From contig DASTOM010000027.1 of NCBI GenBank assembly GCA_035762545.1, positions 41,745 through 105,744 of the forward strand: a stretch of 64,000 nt of DNA, read 5' to 3'. Below are positions 51,311 to 59,737 of the stretch, one piece after another. Within the stretch, counting starts at the first letter, position 1. Each line of letters starts with the position of its first letter. Both the position numbers and the translations under genes were made by a program. The DNA is from JANQRA01 sp035762545. GTDB lineage: Bacteria; Actinomycetota; Acidimicrobiia; Spongiisociales; ZC4RG35. The notes under the pieces are model-generated. The model searched no databases, was not told the origin of the DNA, and was given only the letters and a program-made list of their open reading frames with translations.

Positions 51311-52341
51311 GCCGGCGGCGGCTGAGTGGAGTCGCGGGCGGAGAGACTGGGGCGGAGCCGTTTCGTTCCGTGTGGCTCCGACTCGGGATCGGGGTGCGTC
51401 ATCATCTGAAGCAGCAGCTCCGCCGCCTCGGAGCCCATCTCCCGGTACGGGACCCGGATCGATGTGAGCGACGGCTGGATCATGTCGAGGAGCATCATGT
51501 CGTTGTAGCCCGTGACCGAGATGTCTGCTCCCACCTCGAGCCCACGCTCCCTTATCGCACGGTAAGCCCCCAGTGCAATGAGGTCGTTGGCCGCCACCAG
51601 TGCCGTCAGATCCGGTCTCCGGTCGAGAAGCACCCCGGCAGCCTTGTAGCCGGGCTCGATCTGATACCACTCGGCCGATTCGACCGCCGAGTCAGGGTGG
51701 TCGAGACCGAGTTCCTCCATGTGCTTGTGATAGCCCTGCAACCTCCCCAGGGCGGTGGACGTCTCCATCGGCCCGGCCAGGTGTCCGATCAGCTCGTGGC
51801 CGAGACCGGCGAGGTGTTGGACGCTGAGCCCGATCCCGAACTGGTCGTCGCCAACGATCGAGGCCACCTCGACGTCGTCGACGGCTCGGTTGACCAGAAC
51901 CACCGGCACGCCGAGCCTCTTGAGACGGGCCGCATTCTCCCCGCTCCTGGTGGCCATGGCGAGCACCATCCCGTCGACCCGTCGGTCGACGAGGGCGTCG
52001 ATCACAGGCGTCAACGCCGCCGGGTCGTGTGCAATCGCCTCGGCGATCAGAGTCGAGTAACCCTCCCTTCCCACCGTCGCCTCGACCCCGGCGATTATCG
52101 GCCCGAACACCGGGTTCTCGATGTCCGAGATGACCATGCCGATGGTCATCGATTTGTTGGTCCGGAGCCCCTTGGCGAGTGGGTTGGGCGTGTATCCCAG
52201 TTCTTCGGCAACGGCGAGCACGCGTTCGGTGGTCTGGGGATGGACCACGGATCGGGTCTCCTCGTTGAGAGCGCGGGATGCAGTCGAGACATGGACGCCT
52301 GCCGCTCGGGCAACGTCTCTGAGTGTCACTCGTTGCTTCAC
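51307..52341 (-). CDS. LacI-family transcriptional regulator
   Basis: Regulator of 344 aa. Residues 3-50 hold the helix-turn-helix (TLRDVARAAGVHVSTASRALN) and hinge (GYTPNPLAKGLRTNKS), followed by a periplasmic-binding-like effector domain (GMVISDIENPVFGPI, VLVNR, GYNDMMLLDMIQPSLTSI). GTG 52341 with no strong ribosome site. It converges with the operon it probably controls and has its own operator upstream. Confidence 0.95.
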   Translation of the reverse strand: MKQRVTLRDVARAAGVHVSTASRALNEETRSVVHPQTTERVLAVAEELGYTPNPLAKGLRTNKSMTIGMVISDIENPVFGPIIAGVEATVGREGYSTLIAEAIAHDPAALTPVIDALVDRRVDGMVLAMATRSGENAARLKRLGVPVVLVNRAVDDVEVASIVGDDQFGIGLSVQHLAGLGHELIGHLAGPMETSTALGRLQGYHKHMEELGLDHPDSAVESAEWYQIEPGYKAAGVLLDRRPDLTALVAANDLIALGAYRAIRERGLEVGADISVTGYNDMMLLDMIQPSLTSIRVPYREMGSEAAELLLQMMTHPDPESEPHGTKRLRPSLSARDSTQPPPA

Positions 52342-52362
52342 AATGATTCGATCCCGGCCGCT

Positions 52363-52378
52363 CTACAAACGATTGTAG
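52363..52378. promoter_or_regulatory. LacI-type operator upstream of lacI
   Basis: CTACAAACGATTGTAG contains the half-sites ACAA...TTGT around an ACGA/TCGT centre, 22 bases before the lacI start: autoregulation likely. Confidence 0.7.
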
Positions 52379-52446
52379 CCATGAGGGCCCTCCGCCCCCA
52401 GGGGCGAGGGCCAACCGCGTCTGCCGCTTGGCACGCGAGACAGCGC

Positions 52447-52458
52447 GCAATCGTTTGC
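52447..52458. promoter_or_regulatory. LacI-type operator upstream of the molybdopterin operon
   Basis: GCAATCGTTTGC lies 12 bases before the chosen start of the molybdopterin gene. Its position implies that RNA starts very close to the GTG, so the mRNA may have little or no leader. Confidence 0.7.
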
Positions 52459-52469
52459 ATGGTCCGGGG

Positions 52470-54716
52470 GTGGGCCGTTACCTTCGGCTCATCGTGGACC
52501 CGACCCAACGCGACCTGCGTTTCGTCACCGGCACCGGCCGTTACCTCGCCGACCTGGTCGACGACTCCACGCTGCACTCCTGGTTCGTCCGTAGCCCGGT
52601 CGCGCACGCCAGGGTCGTCTCCATAGACACCGCAGAGGCGGAGAAGATCGACTCGGTGGTCGGCGTCTTCACCGCGTCAGACCTCGAACTGCAGGATCTG
52701 CCCGGGAACACCGGGGTGGGCCCGGCGATTGCAGCCATGGACAGACCCCTCCTCGCCCGGGATCGGGTTCGCTTTGTCGGGGACATAGTTGCCGTCGTGG
52801 TTGCCCGGAGTCCAGCCGCGGCCGAGGATGCCGCGGCGTTGGTCTGGGTCGATTACGAGGACCTCGGGGCGGTGACCACCGTGGCGGGAGCCCTGGCCGG
52901 CGAGACGCTCCTGTTCGACGGCGCGGCGACGAATGTCGCCACCGAATCGAGCCTTGCCGAGGGTCCGATCAACGATGGCGTTCCGGAGGTCTCCGTGAGC
53001 CTCGATCTGTGGAACAACCGGCTGGCCCCGGTGTCGATCGAGCCTCTGTCGGTCCTCGCCAGATTCGACGGTGACGATCTCGTCCTGCATTGCGGACATC
53101 AAGCACCGCACCGGCTTCAACGGCAGATCCAGGATCACGTCCCGGGGCTGGCCGCATCGGTCAGGGTGATCAGCCCGGATGTCGGCGGCGCGTTCGGGAT
53201 GAAAGGGATGCTCTTCCCCGAGTACCTGATCGTTCCCGCACTTGCCCGTCGGCTCGATGCTCCCGTGGTCTGGATGGCCACTCGGCGCGAGAACATGATG
53301 GTCGGAACTCACGGGAGGGCTCAGCGTCACCAGATCACACTGGAGGGGTCTGCCGATGGGGATTTCAGCCGGCTCGTGGTCGATATCGTCGCCGACGTCG
53401 GCGCCTACCCGCACAACGGATCTCAGATTCCCCTGTTCACCCGGCTGGTCTCCGCCGGTCTCTACCGCATACCCAGGGTGGAGGTGAGGATCCGCACCGT
53501 CGTGACCAATACCGCCCCGATCGGTTCCTACCGCGGGGCCGGCCGCCCGGAAGCCGCCTATGCCCTCGAACGGATCGTCGACGAGTACGCGGTTGCTGCG
53601 GGCATCGGGCCCGACGAGCTGAGGAGACGCAACCTCATCACCGAACTGCCCCATCGATCACCAACCGGGGCTCTCTACGACTCCGGCGACTACCACCTCG
53701 GGCTCGATCGCCTCCTCGAGGCATTGGATGTCGACTCGATCGAGGCCGAGAAGCACGTTAGGAAGGAGTCGGGTGGCAGACCGCTCGGTTTTGGGATGGC
53801 CGGATTCGTTGAACGGGCGGGCGGGGCGGCCGACTCCGGGGAGTACGCCAAGGTGGAGGTCGAGCCGGGCGGTCGGATAGTCGTCAGGACGGGTTCCACC
53901 GATCAGGGTCAGTCCCACGATCGGATTTGGTCCCGGCTCGTGGGTGACGAGTTCGGAGCCGGGACCGTCGAAGTGATCTCCGGTGACACGGCGACAGTCG
54001 CCGACGGTGTCGGTACATACGGCTCCCGCTCGGCGCAGGTCGGAGGTTCCGCGGCGGTGCGGGTCAGTCGCGCCGTCATCGATATCGCAAAGGAGAGGGC
54101 GGCGCGCCACCTCGAGGCCGCGGCTGAGGACCTCGTTTTCGAGCACGGCATGTTCTCGGTGGTCGGGTCCCCCGGCTCCGAGGTCTCCATCTTCGATCTC
54201 GTGGCCGACGACCCGCTCGAGTCCGAGGAGATGTACGTCCCGGGGGCACAGACCTTCCCGTATGGGTTCTACGGGGTCGTCGTCGAGGTGGACCCCGAAT
54301 CCGGGACCGTCACTCCCCTCCGGGTGGTTGCCGTGGACGACTGTGGAATCGTGCTCGATCAGGCGGTGGTCCACGGACAGCTGATCGGCTCGATCGCCCA
54401 GGGCCTGGGTCAGGCATTGATGGAGGAGGTCGTCTACTCGCCCGACGGTCAACTACAGACTTCGACACTCATGGACTACATGACTCCGCGCGCCGAGGAC
54501 ATGCCCGTGATCCATTCGGAACGGCTCGTCCACCCGGCGCCGTCCAACCCGCTCGGGGCCAAGGGAGCCGGTGAGGCCGGCTGCATCGGGCTGCCTCCGG
54601 CGATCGTCAATGCGACACTCGATGCGCTCCGGCCACTCGGTGTCACACATCTCGACATGCCGCTCAGCCCGACAAGGGTGTGGGCGGCAATCCAGAAAGC
54701 AGGCAGCATCTCATGA
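52470..54716 (+). CDS. Molybdopterin-binding large subunit, xanthine/CO dehydrogenase family (second copy)
   Basis: Protein of about 748 aa with the full molybdenum-subunit fold: RFVTGTGRYLADL at the start, VISPDVGGAFGMKG, SYRGAGRPEAAYALERIVDE, DQGQSHDRIWSRL and GAKGAGEAGCIGLPPA near the C-terminus with the active-site Glu. The loop is of the form-II (AYRGAGR) type, so an organic substrate is expected. As with the copy at 937-3240, neither FAD nor 2Fe-2S subunit is adjacent. GTG 52470 keeps GRYLRL, which matches the family start; GTG 52494 is the alternative. ATGA overlap with the FAD enzyme. Confidence 0.9.
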   Translation: MGRYLRLIVDPTQRDLRFVTGTGRYLADLVDDSTLHSWFVRSPVAHARVVSIDTAEAEKIDSVVGVFTASDLELQDLPGNTGVGPAIAAMDRPLLARDRVRFVGDIVAVVVARSPAAAEDAAALVWVDYEDLGAVTTVAGALAGETLLFDGAATNVATESSLAEGPINDGVPEVSVSLDLWNNRLAPVSIEPLSVLARFDGDDLVLHCGHQAPHRLQRQIQDHVPGLAASVRVISPDVGGAFGMKGMLFPEYLIVPALARRLDAPVVWMATRRENMMVGTHGRAQRHQITLEGSADGDFSRLVVDIVADVGAYPHNGSQIPLFTRLVSAGLYRIPRVEVRIRTVVTNTAPIGSYRGAGRPEAAYALERIVDEYAVAAGIGPDELRRRNLITELPHRSPTGALYDSGDYHLGLDRLLEALDVDSIEAEKHVRKESGGRPLGFGMAGFVERAGGAADSGEYAKVEVEPGGRIVVRTGSTDQGQSHDRIWSRLVGDEFGAGTVEVISGDTATVADGVGTYGSRSAQVGGSAAVRVSRAVIDIAKERAARHLEAAAEDLVFEHGMFSVVGSPGSEVSIFDLVADDPLESEEMYVPGAQTFPYGFYGVVVEVDPESGTVTPLRVVAVDDCGIVLDQAVVHGQLIGSIAQGLGQALMEEVVYSPDGQLQTSTLMDYMTPRAEDMPVIHSERLVHPAPSNPLGAKGAGEAGCIGLPPAIVNATLDALRPLGVTHLDMPLSPTRVWAAIQKAGSIS

Positions 54717-56302
54717 CGACACATACGACGGACATCGTGGTCGCCGGCGGCGGTCACAACAGCCTCATCACTGCGGCCTATCTGGCCCGGGCCGGGTACC
54801 AGTGTGTCGTCCTCGATGCCAGACCTGTGATCGGCGGTGGCGCGGTCACCGAGGAGCCGCTCCTGCCCGGTTATCGGGTCGACACCTGTTCAACGGGTCA
54901 CACCCTCATTCAGGTCAATCCCCTGATCCGCGACGACGAGCTTGGCCTCGTCGCCGACTACGGGCTCTCCTACATCGATCCTGACCCGGTCGGACATGTC
55001 GTGTTCCCCGATGGCGACTACCTGACCATGTGGCTCGACCTGGACGAGACATGTCGGGAGATCGCCCGCTTCTCGGAGAAGGATGCCGACGCGTACCGGC
55101 GTCTCATTCAGGACTACGAGACGGTGAAGAAGCCATTCGGAAGCGTCCGTTTCCGTCCGGTTGGGAAAGGCCCATCGCTCGACGAGATGCTCTACCGCCA
55201 GCCCGACGGGAGTCGCTGGGCCCGGATTCGCATGATGAGCGCCCGCGACGTCATCGAGCACACTTTCGAGGAGCCTCATGTGCGGGCGTTCATGGGATGG
55301 ATGGCATCACAGACTGCGGTGCCCATCGACGGAGCCGGGACCGGTCTGCTCGCCTATCAGATCGTGGCCGGCCGCCAGGCGCGCAGCTGGTCGATCCCGG
55401 CGGGCGGATCGGGTTTGCTGATCGATTCGCTGGTCGGGTTCCTCGGCGACCACGGGACGACATTTCACACCGACTCGTTGGTGACCGAGCTCATCGTCGA
55501 GGAAGGCAAGTGTGTGGGGGTCAGGACCGCATCGGGAGACGAATTCCGGGCCAGGCACGCCGTGGTCTCCACCATCCACGTCAAGCATCTAGTCGATATG
55601 GCACCCCGTGAGCAGTGGGGGGAGTCGTTCGTTTTCGGCGTCGACACCTACGACGTCGGGCTCCCGTTCTTCGCCGGCTACTTCGCCGCCACGGCGGCGC
55701 CCATCTTCACCACGCCCGACGGGGGCCGCAGCGCAGTTTCGGCCGGGCTCGCCGGTTGGCTGGACGACATTGCGGACAATGCCCGGCGGGTGGCCCGTGG
55801 CGGATATTCGGAGGTGGATCCGTTCCTCCTGGTGGCGACCCCGACGCTCGCCGACCCCGATCGCGCGCCCGCCGGTGGGCACACGGTGAAGATCGTCACC
55901 ATCAACGCATACGACGTCGAGGGACGGGGTCCAGGGGAGTGGGACTCGATCAAGGACGGGCATCTCGACCGTCAGTTGGCGCGGGTGCGTCGATTTGCCC
56001 CGAACTTCACCGATGACGTCATCCTCGCCCGACTGGTCAAGTCGCCACTCGACATCGAGCGCGACAACCCTCACATGGTCCACGGTGCACCTCATGGCGG
56101 GGACCGTCAGATCGCTTTCACCGGGGCCAATCGCCCGGTCCCTGGTTGGGCTCAACACCGGATGCCGATTCCGGGGCTGTACCAGACGGGGGGAACGACC
56201 CATCCCGGAGGTTCGATCACCGGGGCCCCGGGTCGAAACGCGGCGTGGATCCTGTTGGAGGATCTGGGCCGGGACCCGGCCGAGGTCATGGGAATCGACT
56301 GA
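54713..56302 (+). CDS. Phytoene-desaturase-like FAD-dependent oxidoreductase
   Basis: Protein of 529 aa. FAD-binding N-terminus VVAGGGHNSLITAAYLARAG (about 7-26) then ARPVIGGGAVTEEPLLPGY (about 42), and the C-terminal flavin segment GLYQTGGTTHPGGSITGAPGRNAA (shown in part by TTHPGGSITGAPGRNAA). This branch of phytoene-dehydrogenase-like oxidoreductases is widely distributed outside carotenoid pathways. It may pass electrons from or to the molybdopterin subunit it is coupled to (inference). Converges with the next gene without a gap. Confidence 0.9.
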   Translation: MTTHTTDIVVAGGGHNSLITAAYLARAGYQCVVLDARPVIGGGAVTEEPLLPGYRVDTCSTGHTLIQVNPLIRDDELGLVADYGLSYIDPDPVGHVVFPDGDYLTMWLDLDETCREIARFSEKDADAYRRLIQDYETVKKPFGSVRFRPVGKGPSLDEMLYRQPDGSRWARIRMMSARDVIEHTFEEPHVRAFMGWMASQTAVPIDGAGTGLLAYQIVAGRQARSWSIPAGGSGLLIDSLVGFLGDHGTTFHTDSLVTELIVEEGKCVGVRTASGDEFRARHAVVSTIHVKHLVDMAPREQWGESFVFGVDTYDVGLPFFAGYFAATAAPIFTTPDGGRSAVSAGLAGWLDDIADNARRVARGGYSEVDPFLLVATPTLADPDRAPAGGHTVKIVTINAYDVEGRGPGEWDSIKDGHLDRQLARVRRFAPNFTDDVILARLVKSPLDIERDNPHMVHGAPHGGDRQIAFTGANRPVPGWAQHRMPIPGLYQTGGTTHPGGSITGAPGRNAAWILLEDLGRDPAEVMGID

Positions 56303-57238
56303 TCAGGTGAGACCGTCGTCGAATGCGACGTTCTCCGGCTCCAACTCGATGCCCGAGGCCAAGGCTTCCTTGGTCAGGAGGGCGGCGAAGTCCTGCTCGC
56401 CGTAGCCGAGACCGATGCCCTCTATCACGAGCGAATGGACCAGTCCGGCCAGCGGCATCGGCACGTTGACATCGCGGGCGGCGTCGAGTCCGAGTTCGAG
56501 GTCTTTACGCAGCAGATGCCACGTGAACGTCGGGGTGTAGTCGAGGTTGACGAAAGCCGGCGATTTGTATCGTGTGAAGATCGATCCCATGACGCTGTCG
56601 TTGAGGAATGTGAGGAAATCGCTCCGATTCACTCCGTACTTCTCAGCGAGGACTGTGATCTCGGCCATCGACTGTGTGACCACTCCGAGCATCAGGTTGT
56701 GGCAGATCTTGACCAACCGTGCCTGGTCGCCGTCTCCCACGTAGGTGACCCTGCGTCCGAAGTGCTCGAGGAAGGGGAGTGCCTTTTCGTGGGCGGTGCG
56801 TGGACCCGACGTCACCACGGTGAGATTGCCCGACTTGACCACTTTCGGGTTGCCCGACACCGGTGCTGCGAGGATCTGTGTCCCGGCTGCGTCGGCGCGT
56901 GCCCTCAGCTCCACCGAGGTCTTGGGGTCGATCGTTGTGGCATCGACGAGAACTCCGGGACGGTCCCCGTCGCCGGAGAGGACACCCTCCTCGCCAAAGG
57001 TGACCTCGAGGACGTCGGCAGGCCCTCCGACCATCGTGAAGACGACCGAGAGTTCGGCCAGCTCGCGTGGAGAGTCGACGACTTTGGCTCCGGCTTCGGC
57101 CAATGCCTCCGCTTTAGACCGGGTTCGGTTCCAGATCCAGACCTCGGTGTCTGCGGCCAGGAGGCGGGAGACGATCGCCGACCCCATTCGACCGGCCCCG
57201 ATCCAACCGACTCTGTTGTCCGACTCTCCTGATGCCAT
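56303..57238 (-). CDS. NAD(P)-dependent 3-hydroxyisobutyrate-dehydrogenase-like protein (second copy)
   Basis: Protein of 311 aa of the same family as the gene at 3237. Rossmann motif VGWIGAGRMGSAI (about 10-22), APVSGNPK loop (about 125), catalytic-lysine region ARLVKICHNLMLG (about 170). ATG 57238 is preferred (GGGAG at suitable distance), with ATG 57259 as alternative. Preceded by a perfect LacI-type operator. Confidence 0.9.
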   Translation of the reverse strand: MASGESDNRVGWIGAGRMGSAIVSRLLAADTEVWIWNRTRSKAEALAEAGAKVVDSPRELAELSVVFTMVGGPADVLEVTFGEEGVLSGDGDRPGVLVDATTIDPKTSVELRARADAAGTQILAAPVSGNPKVVKSGNLTVVTSGPRTAHEKALPFLEHFGRRVTYVGDGDQARLVKICHNLMLGVVTQSMAEITVLAEKYGVNRSDFLTFLNDSVMGSIFTRYKSPAFVNLDYTPTFTWHLLRKDLELGLDAARDVNVPMPLAGLVHSLVIEGIGLGYGEQDFAALLTKEALASGIELEPENVAFDDGLT

Positions 57239-57299
57239 ACCGTCTTCACTCCCTGTCATTCGGCTCTCAGAAACCGCGGGGTAACCCGATAGCCGTCGC

Positions 57300-57311
57300 G
57301 CAATCGATTGC
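57300..57311. promoter_or_regulatory. LacI-type operator, perfect palindrome
   Basis: GCAATCGATTGC is a perfect 12-base palindrome 62 bases before the dehydrogenase start. The best copy of the motif in the window. Confidence 0.75.
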
Positions 57312-57403
57312 ATTGTGCTAGCCGGTCTGAGGAAATGTCAAGCAGCATCGGCCTGAGCGGGCAGCATCGGTCCTTTGATTGGCTCCACCGACACCCACTT
57401 CAT

Positions 57404-57415
57404 ACAATCGTTTGC
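57404..57415. promoter_or_regulatory. LacI-type operator upstream of the TSUP gene
   Basis: ACAATCGTTTGC lies 29 bases before the start of the transporter gene and 104 bases from the preceding operator, a spacing that would also allow looping between the divergent promoters. Confidence 0.72.
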
Positions 57416-57443
57416 ATGCTGTGGTCGGCCCGGTAGTCGGAGG

Positions 57444-58187
57444 ATGGACGCGACAGAGATCACCCTGGTGGTCATCGCAGTGCTCGTCGGCTTCTTCGCC
57501 AAGGGAGCCACCGGGATCGGCGGGCCGATGCTGGCGGTCCCCGTCCTAGCCGGATTCATGGGGGCCGAATATGCGGCAGCGGTGATTGCCATTCCCACCT
57601 TCGTCGCCAACTGTTGGCTGATGTGGAAGATGAGGGATGGCGCCACGGGAATCTCCTGGTTCATGACCCCACTCCTCGTCGCCGGAGCAGTTGGGACTCT
57701 TGGGGGCGCATGGCTGCTCACCAGCGTCGACGAGGACACCATCTCGCTGGTCCTCGCCGGGTTGGTGATCGCCTACATCGTCTGGTACTTCGTTGGACCC
57801 GAGGAGAAGCTCAGTGATCGTTGGGCGCGCCGGCTAGCCGCCCCTGTCGGGTTCAGTGGTGGAGCATTGGTCGGGGCCACGGGGATCGGGGCTCCGGTCA
57901 TCGCCTCGTACGTCCACGCTCTGGAGATGGCGCGGTCGGCATTCATATTCGCCGTGACACTGCCCTTCTGGGTGCTGGGCGGCGCCCAGATGGTGGCGTA
58001 CGGGTACCTCGGGGTGCTCGACTCTGAACGACTGATCGCCGGTTTGATCGCGAGCATCCCGGCTCTCGCCGTGATGCCACCGGCATCGAAGGTCGGAGAG
58101 AAGCTCTCGCACCGCAGATTCCAGATCATCGTGCTGGCGATCCTTGCGGCGGCCGCCCTCCGGCTCATCTGGACGGCTCTCACATGA
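57444..58187 (+). CDS. TSUP-family (TauE/SafE) membrane transporter
   Basis: Membrane protein of 247 aa with about eight hydrophobic segments. The family repeat with Gly-rich turns appears twice: FFAKGATGIGGPMLAVPVLAG (shown in part by KGATGIGGPMLAVP, about 20) and GGALVGATGIGAPVIASY (about 138). TSUP proteins export sulfite, sulfoacetate or other small organic anions. LacI-controlled, so probably removes a product or side product of the pathway. GGAGG abuts the ATG, so the true start might be slightly downstream. Confidence 0.88.
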   Translation: MDATEITLVVIAVLVGFFAKGATGIGGPMLAVPVLAGFMGAEYAAAVIAIPTFVANCWLMWKMRDGATGISWFMTPLLVAGAVGTLGGAWLLTSVDEDTISLVLAGLVIAYIVWYFVGPEEKLSDRWARRLAAPVGFSGGALVGATGIGAPVIASYVHALEMARSAFIFAVTLPFWVLGGAQMVAYGYLGVLDSERLIAGLIASIPALAVMPPASKVGEKLSHRRFQIIVLAILAAAALRLIWTALT

Positions 58188-58228
58188 GGCAGTAGTTAGG
58201 GTCGGCAGTAGGAGACAGAGGAGCACAG

Positions 58229-58720
58229 ATGGCAACCGAGATCGTCAGCGAGCAGGACCTGACCCAACCCATAGTCCGGCGCAAGCGGGTGACCGTGAGC
58301 AACGACGGGTCGATGATGGCCGCGCACGACTACGGCGAGTTCGGGACGTTCGTGACCGACGAGCCGATTGCCCACGGTGGAACCGGTGAGGGGCCGTCAC
58401 CACTCCAGGCCGTCCTCGGGGCTTTGTGTGGCTGCGAGTCCGTGACCTTCCATCGCACCGCCAGCGACATGGGTTTCGCGTATGAAGGGATCGAGTTCGA
58501 AGCCGAGTTCACCATCGATATCAGGGGTCGTATGGGTGTCCGCGGAGTCCGTCAGCACTTCCAGTCAGTCAGGGTGCAGGCGATCGTCACCACCGACGAG
58601 ACCCCTGAGCGACTTGCCGAGGTGGTCGAGGAAACAGAAGCTCGTTGCCCGGTCTACAACTTGCTCAACGATGCCGGGGTGAATCTCGAGGTCCAGTGGG
58701 TGAGACGGGTCTCCAGCTGA
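58229..58720 (+). CDS. OsmC-family protein
   Basis: Protein of 163 aa with the two OsmC cysteines: GALCGCESVTFHRTA (about 68) and ARCPVYNLL (about 139). OsmC/Ohr proteins reduce organic hydroperoxides using these thiols. GGAGACAGAGGAG precedes ATG 58229. Likely co-transcribed with TSUP (41-base gap). Ends directly against the convergent SIS gene. Confidence 0.9.
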   Translation: MATEIVSEQDLTQPIVRRKRVTVSNDGSMMAAHDYGEFGTFVTDEPIAHGGTGEGPSPLQAVLGALCGCESVTFHRTASDMGFAYEGIEFEAEFTIDIRGRMGVRGVRQHFQSVRVQAIVTTDETPERLAEVVEETEARCPVYNLLNDAGVNLEVQWVRRVSS

Positions 58721-59737
58721 TCAGGTGGTGCGGGTCACCTTGCTGAGACCGCGCGGAGTGTCCGGGTCGTTGCCCTGGCTGAGTGTCAGCCAATAGGTGA
58801 ACATCTGGGCGACGGCTATCGCCGGCAGCGGAGTCAGCCATTCCTCCCCGGCCTCGAAGCGGAGCGCCTGCCCGGCCGCCGACGCCACCTGGTCTGAGTT
58901 CGTGATCACCACCGTGGGGGCGCCACGGTCCCGGCTCCGGTCCAGCGCGCCGGAGATGTCCCCCACCGTGGGCCCTTCGGCGGCCACCGCCAACACCGGG
59001 TAGCCACTGTCGACGACCGCAACGGGGCCATGGAGGAAGTCGGCCGTGGAGAACGGCTGCGCCACCACGTAGCTGAGCTCCTGCATCTTGAGGGCCCACT
59101 CGAAGGCGGTCGCCAGGTTGAAGCCACGCCCCAGGACTGCGGCGTGTCCGACGTCACCCAGGCTCTCTGCGGCCGTGCGCGTCGAGCTCTCATGGGCCAG
59201 GGCGGCGGCGACCAGGTCGGGGAGGTGGTCGAGCGAGGTGTCGGCGTCCTCGAGTTCGGCTGAGATCGAGGCGATGACGGCCAACTGTGCTGTGTATGTC
59301 TTGGTCGCCGCCACCGCAGTCTCCGGACCGGCGTGCAGAGGGATGACGGTGTCGGAAGCGGCCGCCAACGGAGAGTCGGGGTCGTTTGTGATGGAAACGG
59401 TTGGTCGGCCTTGCCGACGCCCCTCGTCGAGGACCGCAACGATGTCCGGGGACTGCCCGCTCTGCGAGATGCCGATGACCATTGCGCCCTCGAGCACCGG
59501 TGGCCGGTCGTAGATCGAGAACAACGACGGTGTGGCCAGAGCGACCGAGATCCCGTTGCGAAGCCCCCACGCATACTGGGCGTAGCGAGCGGCATTGTCC
59601 GAAGTGCCACGGGCCGCGATGACCGCATGAGTGCATCGACCGAACAGACCAGCCACATCCGCGTAGACGTTCGCGTTGTGGGACAAGACGCGTTCCAGGG
59701 CGACCGGTTGTTCGTGTATCTCGTCGTATAGCGTCAT
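58721..59737 (-). CDS. SIS-domain protein (GlmS isomerase/AgaS-like)
   Basis: Protein of 338 aa with two SIS domains as in the isomerase half of glucosamine-6-phosphate synthase: AARGTSDNAARYAQYAW (about 42-58), ISQSGQSPDIV (about 94) and AATKTYTAQL (about 144), then VLGRGFNLATAFEWALKMQEL and a late H in SKVTR-ending tail. It lacks the glutaminase domain, so it likely interconverts or deaminates an amino-sugar phosphate. Coupled by ATGA to the GH3 gene upstream. Confidence 0.92.
   Translation of the reverse strand: MTLYDEIHEQPVALERVLSHNANVYADVAGLFGRCTHAVIAARGTSDNAARYAQYAWGLRNGISVALATPSLFSIYDRPPVLEGAMVIGISQSGQSPDIVAVLDEGRRQGRPTVSITNDPDSPLAAASDTVIPLHAGPETAVAATKTYTAQLAVIASISAELEDADTSLDHLPDLVAAALAHESSTRTAAESLGDVGHAAVLGRGFNLATAFEWALKMQELSYVVAQPFSTADFLHGPVAVVDSGYPVLAVAAEGPTVGDISGALDRSRDRGAPTVVITNSDQVASAAGQALRFEAGEEWLTPLPAIAVAQMFTYWLTLSQGNDPDTPRGLSKVTRTT

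Noticed and set aside
52428..52469. ATG 52428 as start of the second molybdopterin gene
   Set aside because: The operator at 52447-52458 would fall inside the coding region and the added residues do not fit the family start.
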